Part shown: positions 33,801 through 44,913 of the stretch, one piece after another
How the letters are laid out: the number at the start of each line of letters is the position of its first letter
Position numbering within the stretch: position 1 is the first letter of the stretch
From: Mucidula mucida
Taxonomy: Eukaryota > Basidiomycota > Agaricomycetes > Agaricales > Physalacriaceae
Length of the DNA stretch: 64,000 nt
Reading direction: 5' to 3'
Assembly (NCBI GenBank): GCA_015501055.1
Contig: JADNYV010000169.1
Span: 1 to 64,000 of the forward strand
The notes under the pieces: generated by a model
The model's input: the letters and a program-made list of their open reading frames with translations, nothing else
What the model was told of the DNA's origin: nothing
Databases searched by the model: none
Translations under genes and position numbers: made by a program

Positions 33801-36800
33801 CCCTTCTCAAACATCCGAAGTTGAACACGCCTCCCGGGTCCCAAGAGAGATGCGCCACACGGGTGAGGTGAAGGGACATGCATCGATTGAGATTCTCCAC
33901 GCCTTCTAAAGAACACTCCTTCCTGCTAGGGGGCTTCCTTCTCGTCGCGTCGCCGTCATTGGCTACTCCCTTCAGGCGTACGCGACGACCCTCGTAGGAC
34001 GATGCCCTTGACACATGCCGCTGAATGTTATCGACATGCCGACTCGACTCCTGCTTCTCCCGGCGGGTGACACTGTCGTGCTTAGTCTTCCAAACGCTCC
34101 ATGTAGCAACTGAGCCGCACTGTCCGAGCGAATACAGCTGCGCGGTATGGCGATGTTTAATGTTTGCTGCGTCACGGCCCACGGGCGCTAATCACTATCG
34201 ATGATTGTTATCCTGGGGATGTCTTCGGGAAATCCCTTGATTAGGACAATCACGACGGTCTTTCCAGGGCCGCATGGATACGGCTCATCATCATATGTAA
34301 AGCGGACGACGATGCTACTAAAACAAGGAAAGTGCTCCCAATGCTCAACCAAGTGCACTGACATGTGGTCGAGATACTGTAACTTGCTCGTTAATGATTG
34401 ATTACTTTTGCCATTGAACGCCCTTGGGTCGTGACGCGTCGATTTCAAAGATCGTTTCTTCCTCATGCTCAGGACTGATTTTACGAACCTGTTCATCCTA
34501 ACTGACATTTGCTTCACCCTCGAAAAAGTCTTCCCTACTTTCAGTAGTCCGTCGCTGGTGACTTCAACCTGGTTGGGAACTCTAAGCCAGGCTTTGGCAT
34601 CTTACGAACCTCGGTTCGCATTGCATGCGATCTATCAACTGTCAGTCGAATATCATACATCTTTCTGAGTGTCTGACGGTCTTGACAGATTGTTCTGCCC
34701 AATTGAAACCTGGATTCCAACCGTTGCTTGAAAGAGGTCTTCCGAAAGTATCGGGTAAGAGCGGGTAAGCGGCATAATACCTTCGACGTCATTGTAGGAA
34801 TGGTACCTGATGAAATTCGACTTGCCAATCGAGATTAATCGGTATCTCTCCGGACCTGCCTGATGGATCTCGCACCCTCTTTAACCAATGATGCCGCCTG
34901 TTTTGCGCCATTGGGAAAAGCATTCCTTGCGGATCCATATCTCACGTGCCCTCGTCTCCAGAGCTGATCGCGATGCGATGGTGTCGTCTACTAGTACAAC
35001 TGAGCGCAGCGTCCTTTCGTCTCATAATCTCAACCATGCTTCTATGTAGTACGCGCGAGGTCAGAGCCGACTGGCTATCAGCTTCGGCATTATCTTTCGC
35101 TTTACCTCGTAGCTAATCGGGTGGTCATACAGATACAGCCTCGTCAGAATGCAGTTTCCTCGTAAATCATCAAATTGTTTCGCATTTGGGAGCTTTGTTT
35201 TGTCCAGGACACTACTGATCTGTCTTTGATGCTAATGTTTACCCTTCTCTCTATCGCAGTGAATGATAAGACTCACGCCTGGAGCAATAGATGAAATGAA
35301 AGTAGACGCTGTTGTACTTACAACTCACATGGATGTAGCACGGATAATTGAGACTGCACGTATCACAGGTTCTTGCAACGAGTATTCGTGTCTCAAGTGT
35401 CCCGAGCAGTCACTTCCTCGAGACCAGAGTGAACTATCAATGACCGAAGTGTTTCCGTACGCCATCAAATGACTGGAGGTGAGCACATCATTACTCGCTT
35501 CTGCTCATATATTGTACACAGTGGCGAGAAGGTCCCGACACTTGACAACAGTTCCGAGCTTCAGCAAAATGGACAATCCGCGTAGACTCTTATCACACAG
35601 CGGCAGCGTGTTATAACGGCTTGGAGGATGGCCGTTTTCATTGATATCGTTGTCTGCAATGTCCACGGAGATGTCACCACGTACAAGTACCAGATCGAGC
35701 TGCACAGCTTTGCGACCTTAGCCCCGAAATCAATCGATCGCGTCAGTAAGATTGGGTCCATCAACTAAAAGCAGGCACTCGAACACGATCGACGCGTGTG
35801 AAATACCGACGTCCTCGACAAGCGAAGCAAAGCCACGATATGTTGTCGGATCAGAGAACGAAATGGGCGAGATCGCCTGCGAAGTATATGGTCCTCGGTG
35901 TGAGCCTACCCGGAACCGGAGATGTTGATGGGATGGGGTTGCGGATCGCTACGAGGGCCGCGGGATTGACTCGAGCATCGGGAGGGCAACTTCCAGAGCA
36001 TCCCTGGGCTCTCAAGCGACTACCTTTGCCGTAATGAGCAACCCGCCACGGATACTCGCCGACGAGGAAGTATGATACCTCAACGCCCGAGGCGCATCAC
36101 AATGATCCTCGTAGTCGTCCAGGTAGTGTATACGTCATGCTAGAAAAGTGCTTCGGACTTCCGAGGAGTAATGGAATGTTGGGGCGGTAAAACATTGGCA
36201 AGTGAGAGTGATTTACATGGGGCACGTCAATGTCGGCGTCGGGACGTATTCAGTGACTGTCACCTACGGCCGCTGCTCCATACGTCCGCACAAGTCGTGG
36301 GTCGAGGCGGCCTGTGGCTATACCGCAGCGGCCAATATTCCTTCCGGTGTGACGAGGAATATGAGCGATTTCAGTTACGCTCTCGTTCCATAACTACGGT
36401 GCAGACTTTTTGACCGAATCCGGTTCCAGTTTTTGGTACATGTCTCTGACAAAAGGAGAAATCATGACCTCGGCTACGCGTTCCGTTTCATTAGGCGCGT
36501 CGTCGCATAATCCTTCTACATTCCGAGGGACTTACCTTGTACCATAGCTGCATCGCGCGACCTAAGGATACTCTGGAATCACCATAAGTCGTGCTCAATT
36601 AGTTACGACTTCAAAGCCAGTACCTTTCTGTCTCATCTACGCTCATGCAGCTACCTAATGCCCCCAGGTGTATGCCACCCGGAGTAAGTCGATTAACGTT
36701 TGGGAAAGTGGGGGGATATGATACGATACGTGTAGGCCGCTGTGGGATTATGGAAGCAAAGGGTATATACGTTGATATTACTGTAACAGGATACCTCAGA

Positions 36801-38842
36801 GTTGGAACAGAGTACCCAGACCGCTCACAATTATGGCGAAGTCGCGCTGTGACGCGTTGAGCATCTCTATTGCTCCAGTAACTGACAAGATGCATGGCTG
36901 ACGTAGGGCACACCTATCAACGTCATCCTAGCCTAGGCTAGGAAGATGATGAGAGATATATGATGTTCCCGAAGCTTCTGCTCAGATTACATGCGCTCTT
37001 CGGTAAGAATCTCATAAGTTTCGGCGGAGGAATGACCATCATCGAAAATTAGCCGACTTGAAGTGGAACAAGTGCATGCTATTGGACGTTTGTGTACATG
37101 TCAGGAGCCTGATAGCAATGCAGTTTGATGACGACGAGCCCGCACAATGAAGGCCTCGGACGTAACCAGCAACTGCGGGGGGATACAGATACCAAAGTGG
37201 CTAACCGAGACAGACATCGGAGATGCTGAAGTATGCCCAAAGTGTTTCCGTGCTGTAATTTAAAGCAACATAAGGCACACCATTTCCAAGCCGCCAGACA
37301 CCAACGACATTTTTCGAGTTCGAATACCGTTCTGCAAGCCCGCGGTCATAGCACGTCGGTCAAAAAGTGATCACCCAGTGAGTGGTCAAATGAGTCTAGA
37401 TGCAAGATCACTGTCAGGTCAACGAAGGAAGGGAGTACGGACAATCTCTGGACGCCGATCTTCTACGCCATATGTCGCTTTCCCACGGGTCCCGATCCAC
37501 AAACATAATTATAACGTTACAGGAGCTATCGTCAGAAGTCAGCAGATAGTCTCGGAGACATTATATAGGCTTCACCAAGAGGTATAGGTCGTACTGGACT
37601 GCTCCTCGGGACATTTGAGATCGTTTCAGAACCTGTTGGTCGAGCTGGGGGCAATACTCGGGGTAGTGAGAACGGGATGGATGGACGACGTAGAGAACTT
37701 GACATTTATGTAGAATCTGGATATTTCACTCGAGCGCCGCCATCATGTGTTCTGACTCTGGAAATGCTGCTAATGGTACTGAATGAAGGAGGAGCAAAGC
37801 AATTCTAACCTTGTCAACATCACGTGATTTAATCTGGTCGGAAAAGAAGGAAGCTGCAATTGTCGAGGAGAGTTTCGGGGGCAACGCGTAGGTCATGGTT
37901 TCCACAGGCTGAGTTATGCAGACGGATGCGCGCTATCCAGACCCTTTGCGGTGTAGGAGGAAGGGCGCCGGGATTGAGATCGGTCCAGGGGGCAAAAAAG
38001 ATCTCTTCTCACAGAGAGTTGTCGCGCCGAATGGAACAAACGGCTCGCGAGATATCGCTTTCGCAACAACCTAGCCGGCAAGGCATGGTGCTCCGTGGAG
38101 ATCAGAGACACGGTACATCTCATTGTGCGTGACGGCTTCCAGCAGTAAAAGCGATGATAGTCCGTTTATGATGCAGGCCTACAGCGATGTTCTGTCAGAA
38201 ACGCGTAGACGGGGGAACACGACTTGCGTGCGTAAGCGCCGGATCATATTAACGTCCATGCGTCGAGTAGTAATATCTTGTCTGCAAGGGAATCTGTGCA
38301 GCAAAGATGCGACGGGTACCAAAACGTGAACATGATTGCAGGAGCGAAGGCCCAGATTCGGACCGAATGCCGGATTCAGGGCACAGCGGCTTTATCGGCT
38401 CTCACAATGTTTTGTTAGCCGCCACTACGCGCAAAGTGTGGCCCCACGCCAATCAACGAAGGCTATAGGCAGGTTTATCGTAATCCTGACTCATATAGAT
38501 GATGGTCAATGCTCCTGAATCTCTGTCCACGAGTGCGCTGACCATTGCAGAACAAATGGTTTCTTTTTGGCCAGCTCCGTCAGGTTACCTTCCAATCGTC
38601 CAGAGAGAGAGAGATGGCGCATCCTATTTTTTCAATCCCAACGCCTACAACGTAGTTCCGGCCAAGGACCTGCCAACCGCTCGCCTTCCCAGGCTTCAGA
38701 ACTTGAAGAAGAGGTATCAACGACAATTGGGTGCGTTTTCAAAGCGTATACATAGAAACCTACGACGACGAACATATCCTTAGTACAACACGACAGCCGG
38801 AAATATAGATATGTCAACGAATTATCAACTGGAAGTCGTCAT
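27872..38842. other. 11-kb gene desert
   Basis: I find no gene I can defend here. Base composition looks balanced rather than AT-rich, so it does not look like heavily RIP-mutated DNA. Open frames (longest 178 codons at 33390-32854, minus) are about as long and frequent as expected by chance for this length. Possible isolated exons: 30949-30725 (minus) and 36202-36393 (plus). No LTRs, terminal repeats or tandem arrays seen by eye. Confidence 0.5.
36927..36942. repeat. 16-bp palindrome
   Basis: CCTAGCCTAGGCTAGG is its own reverse complement. Isolated within the gene desert. Confidence 0.8.
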
Positions 38843-39940
38843 CTACGGGCACTCTTCATCGAATACAAACCAAGCCCCAATATCCCATCGTGCGCCTATA
38901 AGATATCGTCAGCAATATGTTTCTAGACAATGGCCCGGAAGCTACCGTTTCCCGACAAATATCCGGATGGTCGTGGTGCCCGTAGTTGAAGTGCGAGGGC
39001 GTGGAGACGCACATCTCCTGCCAATTATCCCAAGGCGGCTGGTGATTCTCCAGCTTCGCTTCAAAGATGCGCTTATGGTTTCCATTGCAACCCTATAGAG
39101 AACAAGGTGAGCTTTGTTCTGGGAATGAGTAGAGAACGAACCTTCTTGGTATGATGATCCCAGAACGTCCTGCATGTCGGTTCATTGGAGTGCGTAATCC
39201 ATTCGGCGATGATCTTGTCCTATCAGCAACAAAGGTGAGTGCACGACGAGAATAGTCGAAGGGAGAGGAAACACACCTCGTTATCGCGCACGCAGCGCCT
39301 CGGATGCTCGTACATAGCTCCGTGTATCTCGATCTGCGTTTCCATACACCACTTCAATCCATCCACATCGGGGTCAGTTGGAACATTGACGAGCTCTGCC
39401 GTATACCGCCTTGACGCGAAGGAGAGGCAGCCTTGGTCCGCCTTGAGATTGTCCCAAACCAGGCCAGAGCGCTGCCGATGCTCTTCATCACGCCGCATGA
39501 TGTCCTCCTTGTCCTTGATCGCAGCCTCGCGCATTCGGAGAACCCTGTCGTAGTCGAGGTGCCCTTTGAGTGCGAGGAAGCCGGCGACTATTCCGGGGAC
39601 AATGACAAAGAAGAGGAGGAGAACAAGAAGCGAAGCACGGCATGGGTCGCTCTTGGGCTTGCCCGGCACCAGAAATGTTCTGTCCTCGTGAAGTCTGCGG
39701 TACACAACTTGAACAGGGCCAACAAACCTGGAACCACGGGGATCTGTCAGAGGTGCGTTAATGGAACTGGACCACGAGCCTGTCCTAGCGATGCTGTGAG
39801 TAGAATGCTTTGACACTGTACGGGGCACATACTGCGAAGAATATCGCGGAGGTGGGCTGATGGAACCGTACAACAAGCTTGTCCTAGCGATGCTGTGAGA
39901 TAGAATGTTTGGTCATTGTACTGGGCACATACTGCGACAT
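38843..39940 (-). CDS. Single-pass membrane protein with Cys-containing ectodomain
   Basis: Exons approximately 39940-39277, 39219-39142, 39092-38946 and 38895-38843. After an N-terminal Ser-rich cytoplasmic-type part comes one clear transmembrane segment (LLVLLLFFVIVPGIVAGFLA). A Lys/Glu-rich helix (MREAAIKDKEDIMRRDEEH) follows, then an ectodomain with repeated Cys and Trp: ADQGCLSFASRRYTAEL, LKWCMETQIEIHG, HPRRCVRDNE, WITHSNEPTCRTFW, then a second similar round ending HPDIC and WFVFDEECP. I recognise this as a common but uncharacterised Agaricomycete membrane family. Two junctions do not close in phase: the 5' repeat region (~39900) and the last intron (38945-38896), where one base is needed to reach the conserved ending. 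Confidence 0.6.
39740..39935 (-). repeat. ~100-bp tandem duplication in the 5' coding part
   Basis: GGGCACATACTG occurs at 39823 and 39923, period 100 bp. Each copy encodes a QYVP...HSIART-type peptide of the membrane protein on minus. The upstream copy has one extra base, which shifts its frame. Confidence 0.75.
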
Positions 39941-40260
39941 CGATGGTGAGAGACGTAGACGAAGGTGATGGGCGCTTGATAGGACTCAGATTCTTGCCGG
40001 TCCTACCTAAGGCGGCTAATACCGTAACACGATGTATCGGATCTCACGTTCATTTCCGCAAAAAACGTAGCATTCAATTCAGAGCTAACAGAGATAACGA
40101 TCCATCATCCACGATTGGTTACAAATACACGACACTGTAGATAACAGAAGTGGAAAGTGAAAGTCTTCTTGGCGAACACAATTTTGGAGTCAGGAAGGTC
40201 AAGGACAACTCGAGAAAGATAAACAGATCATTGTGAGAATATACCAAAGACCATCACTCG

Positions 40261-40470
40261 TCAGAGACTATACTTCTTCTTCAACGCGTCAGCAGTGCTC
40301 AGAGCATCATCAATCACCATCTTGAAATCCTTCTTGATCCTACCCATCTCCTTCTTCAACGCCAAAATCTCCAGCTCGGACTCCTTCGTGTTCGTCTCAT
40401 TCACCTTGGCCTGAAGATCCTTCACGACTTCCAAAAGTGTTTCCTTGCTCAAGTGAGCAAAGGAGTCCAT
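40261..40470 (-). CDS. Coiled-coil ORF of paralog B
   Basis: 69 codons from the ATG at 40470: MDSFAHLSKETLLEVVKDLQ, then Lys/Glu heptads, ending STADALKKKYSL. It is clearly homologous, over its whole length, to the ORF at 41738-41484. It overlaps the end of the upstream cysteine-cluster ORF in a frame shifted by +1. A 46-nt GT-AG candidate intron (40615-40570) would join the two frames but removes the sixth cysteine of the cluster. It is either the C-terminus of paralog B through splicing or frameshifting, or a separate downstream ORF. Confidence 0.6.
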   Translation of the reverse strand: MDSFAHLSKETLLEVVKDLQAKVNETNTKESELEILALKKEMGRIKKDFKMVIDDALSTADALKKKYSL

Positions 40471-41111
40471 AACGGAGGATATAGAGGGAGCGCATCCAAC
40501 GGTACGTCGATGGATCACTCGCACGACGCGTACTGGCACTGCGTGTACCCAAATTGGAGGGCGGCGGCTCTATCGTGCGAGAGGAGTTGCCTCCAGGGCC
40601 CGCAGCAGGACATACTTTGTCAAGCAATCGACACTCGCGGCACTTCTTGCGGCCATTTCGACTTCGGCGCTCAAAGTGACATGGGATACTGCGATCTGTG
40701 CAGGTCCCACACTGCGTTGACAATGAGTATACAGAAACGATGAAAGTATGCGGGTACGTACTGCGCGATTGAATGGGATTGGGAGGATATCCCAGTTGGC
40801 AATGTATACCCCGTTGATTTTTCCGCTGTGGCCGAGGATGCGGCCTGGGACGGCGGTGAATGCGTGGAAGACCAGTATGGCGCGAAGCGCTTCGGGGATA
40901 GCGTCCTGCTGGTTGGTGGGAAGATTGATAGCGTCTTCGTAGAGCAATTCGATTTCGTCGGTGGAGAGAGGCTGGACGAAGGAATTGTGCTGACAGGCAA
41001 AGTAAGAGAGAGTTCCAGCTATATATCTGGGCTCCCATGGTGATGGATCTGCGAGCAGAAGCGGCGGAAGGTTAGTTTAGCTTTTCATGAGTCTTCTGAA
41101 CCCTGCGTACC
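40397..41111 (-). CDS. Novel-domain plus six-cysteine protein, paralog B
   Basis: Supported exons: one ending at 41111 (5' part unresolved), 41048-40762, and 40711 onwards to a stop at 40397 if unspliced. The intron 41110-41049 has a textbook branch region (gctaaactaac). The middle exon encodes an unrecognised globular domain (TDEIELLYEDAINLP, EALRAILVFHAF, KINGVYIANWDILPIPF). The next exon starts with the first Cys of CGTC-x6-C-x12-C-x2-C-x6-C, including NGRKKCREC. The cysteine spacing lies within the range of fungal Zn(II)2Cys6 clusters, but the usual basic residues after the second Cys are absent. It is a tandem duplicate of the gene at 41731-42469. I infer zinc binding and possibly DNA binding. 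Confidence 0.6.
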
Positions 41112-41483
41112 GACGACACGACTGTATACAATATTGTGAGCAGGACTGCGCTGGATTAGCCATCAGACGTTGGACCACTGTGTCTCTGAGCCATGACTTA
41201 AGCGAAGAATGCGAGGGCTTTTTGAAGATGAGCGAAATGCTCAACCGCCGCCGATCACGTCCGGCAACCAGCGGCCCGGCGATGTTTGCAACCATTCTAT
41301 CTTCCATTGACATGAGCATGCAGTTCCGAAACATGAACTCACTCTCACGGAATACATTTGATTCACCAAAGAGAAGTGAGTACTAGTCATCAATCCCGTA
41401 AAGAAAAAGCAACGAAAACAGTGCGTCCAAGAAATAGAACATAATCGACAGGGAAGAAGAATTGTACAACGAATTATTAGCAC

Positions 41484-41738
41484 TTATCGCGCGTACTTCG
41501 CCTTTAACGCGTCGGCCGAGCGAACCACTTCGTCGACCGTTGACCGCAGATCCTTTTTCGCCTTCGTCAACTGCTTCCTCAAGTCCGATCTCTCTTTATC
41601 CTTCGCGGCAATCAGCATGTCCTTTTCCTGCGACTGCAGTTTACTGTTGGCGTCATGCAGCGAGCGCTGCTGATCCCTGATGATACCGAGAAGCGTGTCT
41701 TTGCTCAAATGAGCGAAAGAGTCCATGGGATCAGCCAT
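41484..41738 (-). CDS. Coiled-coil ORF of paralog A
   Basis: 84 codons from the ATG at 41738: MADPMDSFAHLSKDTLLGII, then a Lys/Glu/Gln heptad region, ending VDEVVRSADALKAKYAR. The start overlaps the stop of the upstream cysteine-cluster ORF (GATGGCTGA: ATG in one frame, TGA in the other). Both the opening MDSFAHLSK(D/E)TLL and the ending SADALK-x-KY are shared with paralog B, so the ORF is under protein-level conservation. No canonical intron of the right phase links it to the upstream ORF in this copy. Confidence 0.65.
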   Translation of the reverse strand: MADPMDSFAHLSKDTLLGIIRDQQRSLHDANSKLQSQEKDMLIAAKDKERSDLRKQLTKAKKDLRSTVDEVVRSADALKAKYAR

Positions 41739-42469
41739 CTTGGACGTTGAGGGCCTCAGACACGGGCGCGGGGGTTGGCTGGGAAGTACGCATGCGTTTG
41801 GGAGGTCGAAGGCTGTTGATGTATTCGGCATCTGATTCGCGCCGCCGTGGTGTCGTTATCGGCTCAGATTGGCCCTGTGGGCAGCAAGTCGCATTTCCGA
41901 AACGACACTCCCTGCACTTCTTCCGCCCAAACCCGTGCCGCTTTTCGTATTGGCATGTGAGGTTGTTTCTGAGGCAATGAGGGCACTGCAAGCGCGCAAT
42001 TAGTTAATAGGCGTGAATCAAGGCTGGGGCGTCGTACCGGGCGTTCATAAGGAACGGGGACGAGGTCCCAGTTAGCGATATAGAGCCCTTCGACTTTGCC
42101 ACTCTTTCCAAGAACCCGTGTCGGCTTTCCCGTGATGTTTCGGTATACGAGGATTGCGCGAAGCTCCTCGTCAATGCTTTCTTGCTCCTTCGGAGGTAGC
42201 TTGATAGCGTCTTGATAAAGATCTTCAATCTCTTCTTGGCAGAGAGGCTTATTCAAAGCTTTATACTGCGCAGATTTAGTAGAGACAGAGATTCATGTAT
42301 GCAAACGCACTCTGTTAAACAGGCGCAGAGGAGTCACCACGCCTATTTCATGCTCCCCAGCAGAGTCCTCGGCGCCAAGCGGGGCTGAAGTCTGAGGTTC
42401 CGGCGACGACAAGACGGACAGAATGTCCACTTCAGGCGATAAAGCTTTGATGGCAGTGAGCTCTGACAT
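41731..42469 (-). CDS. Novel-domain plus six-cysteine protein, paralog A
   Basis: Exons 42469-42311, 42265-42038 and 41985-41731; 213 aa, all phases closed. Exon 1 encodes an acidic start (MSELTAIKALSPEVDILSVL). Exon 2 is exactly 76 codons and encodes the same unrecognised domain as paralog B (QEEIEDLYQDAIKLP, EELRAILVYRNI, KVEGLYIANWDLVPVP). Exon 3 begins with CPHC and carries C-x2-C-x6-C-x12-C-x2-C-x6-C with GFGRKKCREC, then a basic, Pro-rich tail (RPPKRMRTSQPTPAP). I infer a zinc-cluster nuclear protein; the cluster differs from classical Gal4-type in its flanking residues. A coiled-coil ORF follows in the +1 frame. Confidence 0.7.
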
Positions 42470-43360
42470 GGCTGTTGGATGTGGGGAAAAGAGAAAGGTT
42501 AACCCTGCGAGCGCGGTGGGTATAGCGTAAAAAATAAGTAAAAGCGGTTACGCAACGCGATGATCCCCGCTGAATTGAATCGGATATACAGACAAACAGT
42601 GTGAAATCGCAAGCAAAACAATGGTGGTAATAGGTCGTGTCCTTTATCACGACGTTTGAAAATCTTCAAGGGAGGAAAGCGAAATCGGAACGATCGAACA
42701 TATGAACCAGCTACGTCACTATTGTCGCGTGGTCGTTTCTTCATTTTACCACCATCTCGCTCTGCTCTTAACGCGTCGCCGGCCCTTGAAAGACGTTCAA
42801 TAGCCTACCAATAGTAAGGTACAGTTACAGCTGGAACTCTTGAGTCCCTTCCACGTTCTCCCCCAAGATCATGCAGTACTCTGACGCGGTGCGGCATCTC
42901 GCCTTCAAAGACGCGCCAGTTGCATGTACGCTTGCTGTGATCTCCCTTTTATGCATCGTCGATATAGATGACATGTGTATGTCTTAGTCAATGTATCAGC
43001 AACGTCGCAACTGATATGCCTTTATTGAAGGCGTCCCATAGTTGACTTGAACACGGAAAACGTCGGCATGTATCATGAGGTGAATATCGTAACATGAAAG
43101 CCGACATTACTCTCTGTCACCCATTGAAGCCTACACTTCAAAGTGCGCCACAGTCGGCGTCGTGCAGTCTGATCTCCGTTTAATTCACCGTCCGGGACAT
43201 TCTACAGCGCCTCGATACAAATGCCCATAACAGCAGTAGATGATGTGCGCCTGATTGTACAGGTGGGAGGCTGTTCACTCTCTATTGTTCGCGTTTGGTG
43301 CTTCTTATTCTCACTGGGTGACCATGCAGATCATTACCCGTCCCCGCCATTGTGTATCTC
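42470..43360. other. Divergent intergenic region
   Basis: About 900 bp between paralog A (minus) and the first glycine-rich gene (plus). No ORF of interest. The plus-side TATA box is at 43361. Confidence 0.5.
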
Positions 43361-43368
43361 TATAAAGG
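43361..43368 (+). promoter_or_regulatory. TATA box of first glycine-rich gene
   Basis: TATAAAGG, about 70 bp upstream of the ATG at 43433, matching the arrangement at the tandem paralog. Confidence 0.5.
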
Positions 43369-43432
43369 TGCTCTAAGTATTGCCTTTCTCGTGAACTTTC
43401 GACATCCCCTTTACAGCTTTTATCAACCCCCG

Positions 43433-44508
43433 ATGTATTTTCCTTTCATATCCGCCCCACGTCGCAGCCCGAGCTTGAAGTGTACGCCTATCAGCGTAAG
43501 CCACAGTAGCGGTAGCGGGAGGGGCCATGGTAGCGGCTCCATAGGTGGTGGTGAAAGTGGCGGCTCTTCCTCATCTGGCGGAAAAGGCGCTGGCGGTGCT
43601 TGGAGTAGCTTTCAGTCCATCACAGGTGCCAAAAGCGAATCGCATTCCTACGGTGTTGGTGGCGGCCCCAAGAGATCCGTGCCCAAGGGACACCTATTCA
43701 GTGGGCGCCCCGCAGGTGGAGGCCGGCGAAGCGATGCTTATGGCAATGCGTGAGTCTTCTTGCGTGTCAGTGTCTTCTGTGTCCTGAACGGTTTATTGTA
43801 TAGCACGTATGGAAGCGGTTATCCTGCTGCAATAGGTTGCCATTATCAAGGCCACGGCGTCGCTAACCGAGGCTTTCCGTTTTACTTCTGGCCCATCACA
43901 TTTGGCGCTGTAGGAGGCGCGGGATTATCGTATCTGTATAACACCGAGGTCGGTGGCTTTCATCTGTTCTTTGAGGGCATGAATTGAAGACCTTATAGTA
44001 CGCACTTCCCACTAACGAGAGTCGCCCTGGTGGTCCCCAGCAAATGGCTACGTACTTATTCAAGTCCCTCGACGGGAAGAGAAACAACACTTTGCGCATT
44101 GTGGCTGATTTGAACAGCTTGCATGCCGTCGTGGCTTCGCTTGATGATAATCTTACCAATGGGAAGGTTGGGGACAACAATGTCTGGGCGAAACTGTTGA
44201 AGAACGGAACGATCGCGTCATTTAATCTTGCTGCTGTGAAACCGGAGCAATCTGGACTTACGCGAGGGCGAGCAGCGCTGCCCTTCGAAGAATATAACAA
44301 CACTGCTGTATTCTCAAACAACCAGTACGCTCCGCCATCACCGCTCTCGAAATCCGTGGATTTGGACATTATTCAACAGGTCAATTGGTCCATGACTGCG
44401 ACGCTTCCTCTGGTCGATGGTGTGCATCGTGGGTCACACGAGATGCTACTGTGCTTTCCGAACCTGTTATTACTTGGCTTTCTGATCCTCCGGACCCGCA
44501 TCTTCTGA
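43433..44508 (+). CDS. Glycine-rich membrane-anchored protein, copy 1
   Basis: Exons 43433-43749, 43804-43948 and 43999-44508; 323 aa. The N-terminal third is Gly/Ser-rich low complexity, ending in FSGRPAGGGRRSDAYGN. It is followed by YGSGYP, a GFPFYFWPI hydrophobic segment and a conserved block around ESRPGGP. A mixed domain with EEYNNTAVF follows. The C-terminus is hydrophobic (LLCFPNLLLLGFLILRTRIF). I recognise the pattern GRPAGGG...GRGFPFYFWP...SRPGGP...YNNTA as an uncharacterised Agaricomycete membrane family. The hydrophobic ending could be a tail anchor or GPI-type signal. A tandem paralog lies 520 bp downstream in the same orientation. Confidence 0.7.
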
Positions 44509-44913
44509 ATTGCCTTCTCTAGTGGATTCTTGGACGACTTTGTACTTAGACAAGTAGTAAGTAGTACCATTGCGTCAATGATTGATAAAATTTCTGCCTT
44601 AGTCCTTCTGATATGAGGTTCATTTGTTTATGATGAATCATGTAGATGGAAAATGTAATAATGAAGTGTATATGAACGTGATGCTGCGCGTGCATCATTA
44701 CGGCGCCACAATCTCGTTCTATGATAGTCAAGTCCTGGATTCCATTCCATCTCCGTTTCTGATCGCCGCCTCCATCTGACACAAGGACCCAAATCAACGG
44801 TGTTGGATTTTCTTTTGTTCTTGAGGCTGTCCATTTACACGTGAGTCTTTTGTTTCCTATCCGATGCTTCTTGTCCTTCGGAGTCACATCACACATCTTG
44901 CATCCGCGTGATG

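Noticed and set aside
33703..34182. 159-codon minus-strand frame
   Set aside because: Same reasoning: chance-level length, no motif, no supporting splice sites.
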